From: Marivirga arenosa
GTDB taxonomy: Bacteria > Bacteroidota > Bacteroidia > Cytophagales > Cyclobacteriaceae
Direction: 5' to 3'
NCBI RefSeq assembly: GCF_030503895.2
Contig: NZ_CP129970.2
Span: 3,023,001 to 3,087,000, forward strand
Length of the DNA stretch: 64,000 bases
Shown here: positions 63,989-64,000 of the stretch, piece after piece
Layout: each line of letters opens with the position of its first letter
Numbering within the stretch: the stretch's first letter is position 1
The notes under the pieces: model-generated
What the model saw: the letters and a program-made list of their open reading frames with translations, nothing else
Databases searched by the model: none
What the model was told of the DNA's origin: nothing
Program-made: the position numbers and the translations under genes

Positions 63989-64000
63989 AAAACAAATATA

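Noticed and set aside
1-64000. CRISPR arrays, rRNA, tRNA, prophage or transposase genes.
   Set aside because: No regularly spaced repeats, no rRNA/tRNA-like segments and no integrase or transposase motifs were seen in any frame I examined.

Overview
The window reads as chromosome from an AT-rich, gliding-type marine Bacteroidota of the order Cytophagales, resembling Marivirga or its relatives. That placement is inference. It rests on several Por (type IX) secretion C-terminal sorting domains, a GLPGLI-family protein, a CarboxypepD_reg/plug/barrel outer-membrane protein, LytS/LytTR signalling, FAS1 repeats, starts without Shine-Dalgarno sites, and promoter-like TTTG...TAnnTTTG elements. Coding density is high and the texture is even. 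I found no rRNA, tRNA, CRISPR array, prophage or intact insertion sequence.

Layout. 1-1045: 3' end of a secreted FAS1-repeat protein. 1131-3504: LytS kinase and LytTR regulator with a small membrane protein. 3544-9104: MFS transporter, glutaminase, and an AraC regulator divergent from an aldehyde dehydrogenase and a DUF779 protein. 9431-13158: small secreted four-cysteine protein, GLPGLI protein and large outer-membrane receptor-like protein. 13303-15399: small Rho-N-like protein, sterol-desaturase-type hydroxylase, quinone-reductase-like oxidoreductase. 15488-19467: dnaB divergent from mpl, then a DEDDh exonuclease. 19680-23931: two sensor kinases around a DUF3109 protein. 24149-29022: UvrD helicase, RqcH-like NFACT protein, metallo-beta-lactamase-fold hydrolase and a small unknown. 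29107-32770: giant hybrid kinase with its response regulator. 32826-37902: miaA, a Pif1-like helicase, and an Lrp regulator divergent from a Cys/Met-metabolism PLP enzyme. 38044-42962: SulP transporter, two lipoproteins (DUF2202 and cytochrome c), and two secreted proteins. 43049-45897: cobalamin adenosyltransferase, ilvE, and prfB with a programmed +1 frameshift. 45958-51340: a tightly overlapped operon of double D-Ala-D-Ala ligase, PASTA membrane protein and type IX-secreted protein. 51483-54437: M43 metalloprotease. 54549-55931: NifU-like and Mrp Fe-S proteins. 56069-60986: dnaG, ribBA, a small secreted protein, surE, xseB. 60996-63988: TPR lipoprotein, murB, lipoprotein, dCMP deaminase.

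Themes. Cell-wall genes (mpl, double ddl, PASTA protein, murB), DNA replication and repair genes (dnaB, dnaG, uvrD, Pif1-like, xseB, exonuclease) and signal transduction dominate. The items most worth a second look are the tandem D-Ala-D-Ala ligase, whose two halves have different active sites; the small secreted cysteine protein placed before a GLPGLI/receptor pair; the prfB recoding site; the paired palindromes at 8605-8686; the two DnaA-box-like repeats between dnaB and mpl; and the exact 16-residue repeats in the secreted protein at 41784-42962.
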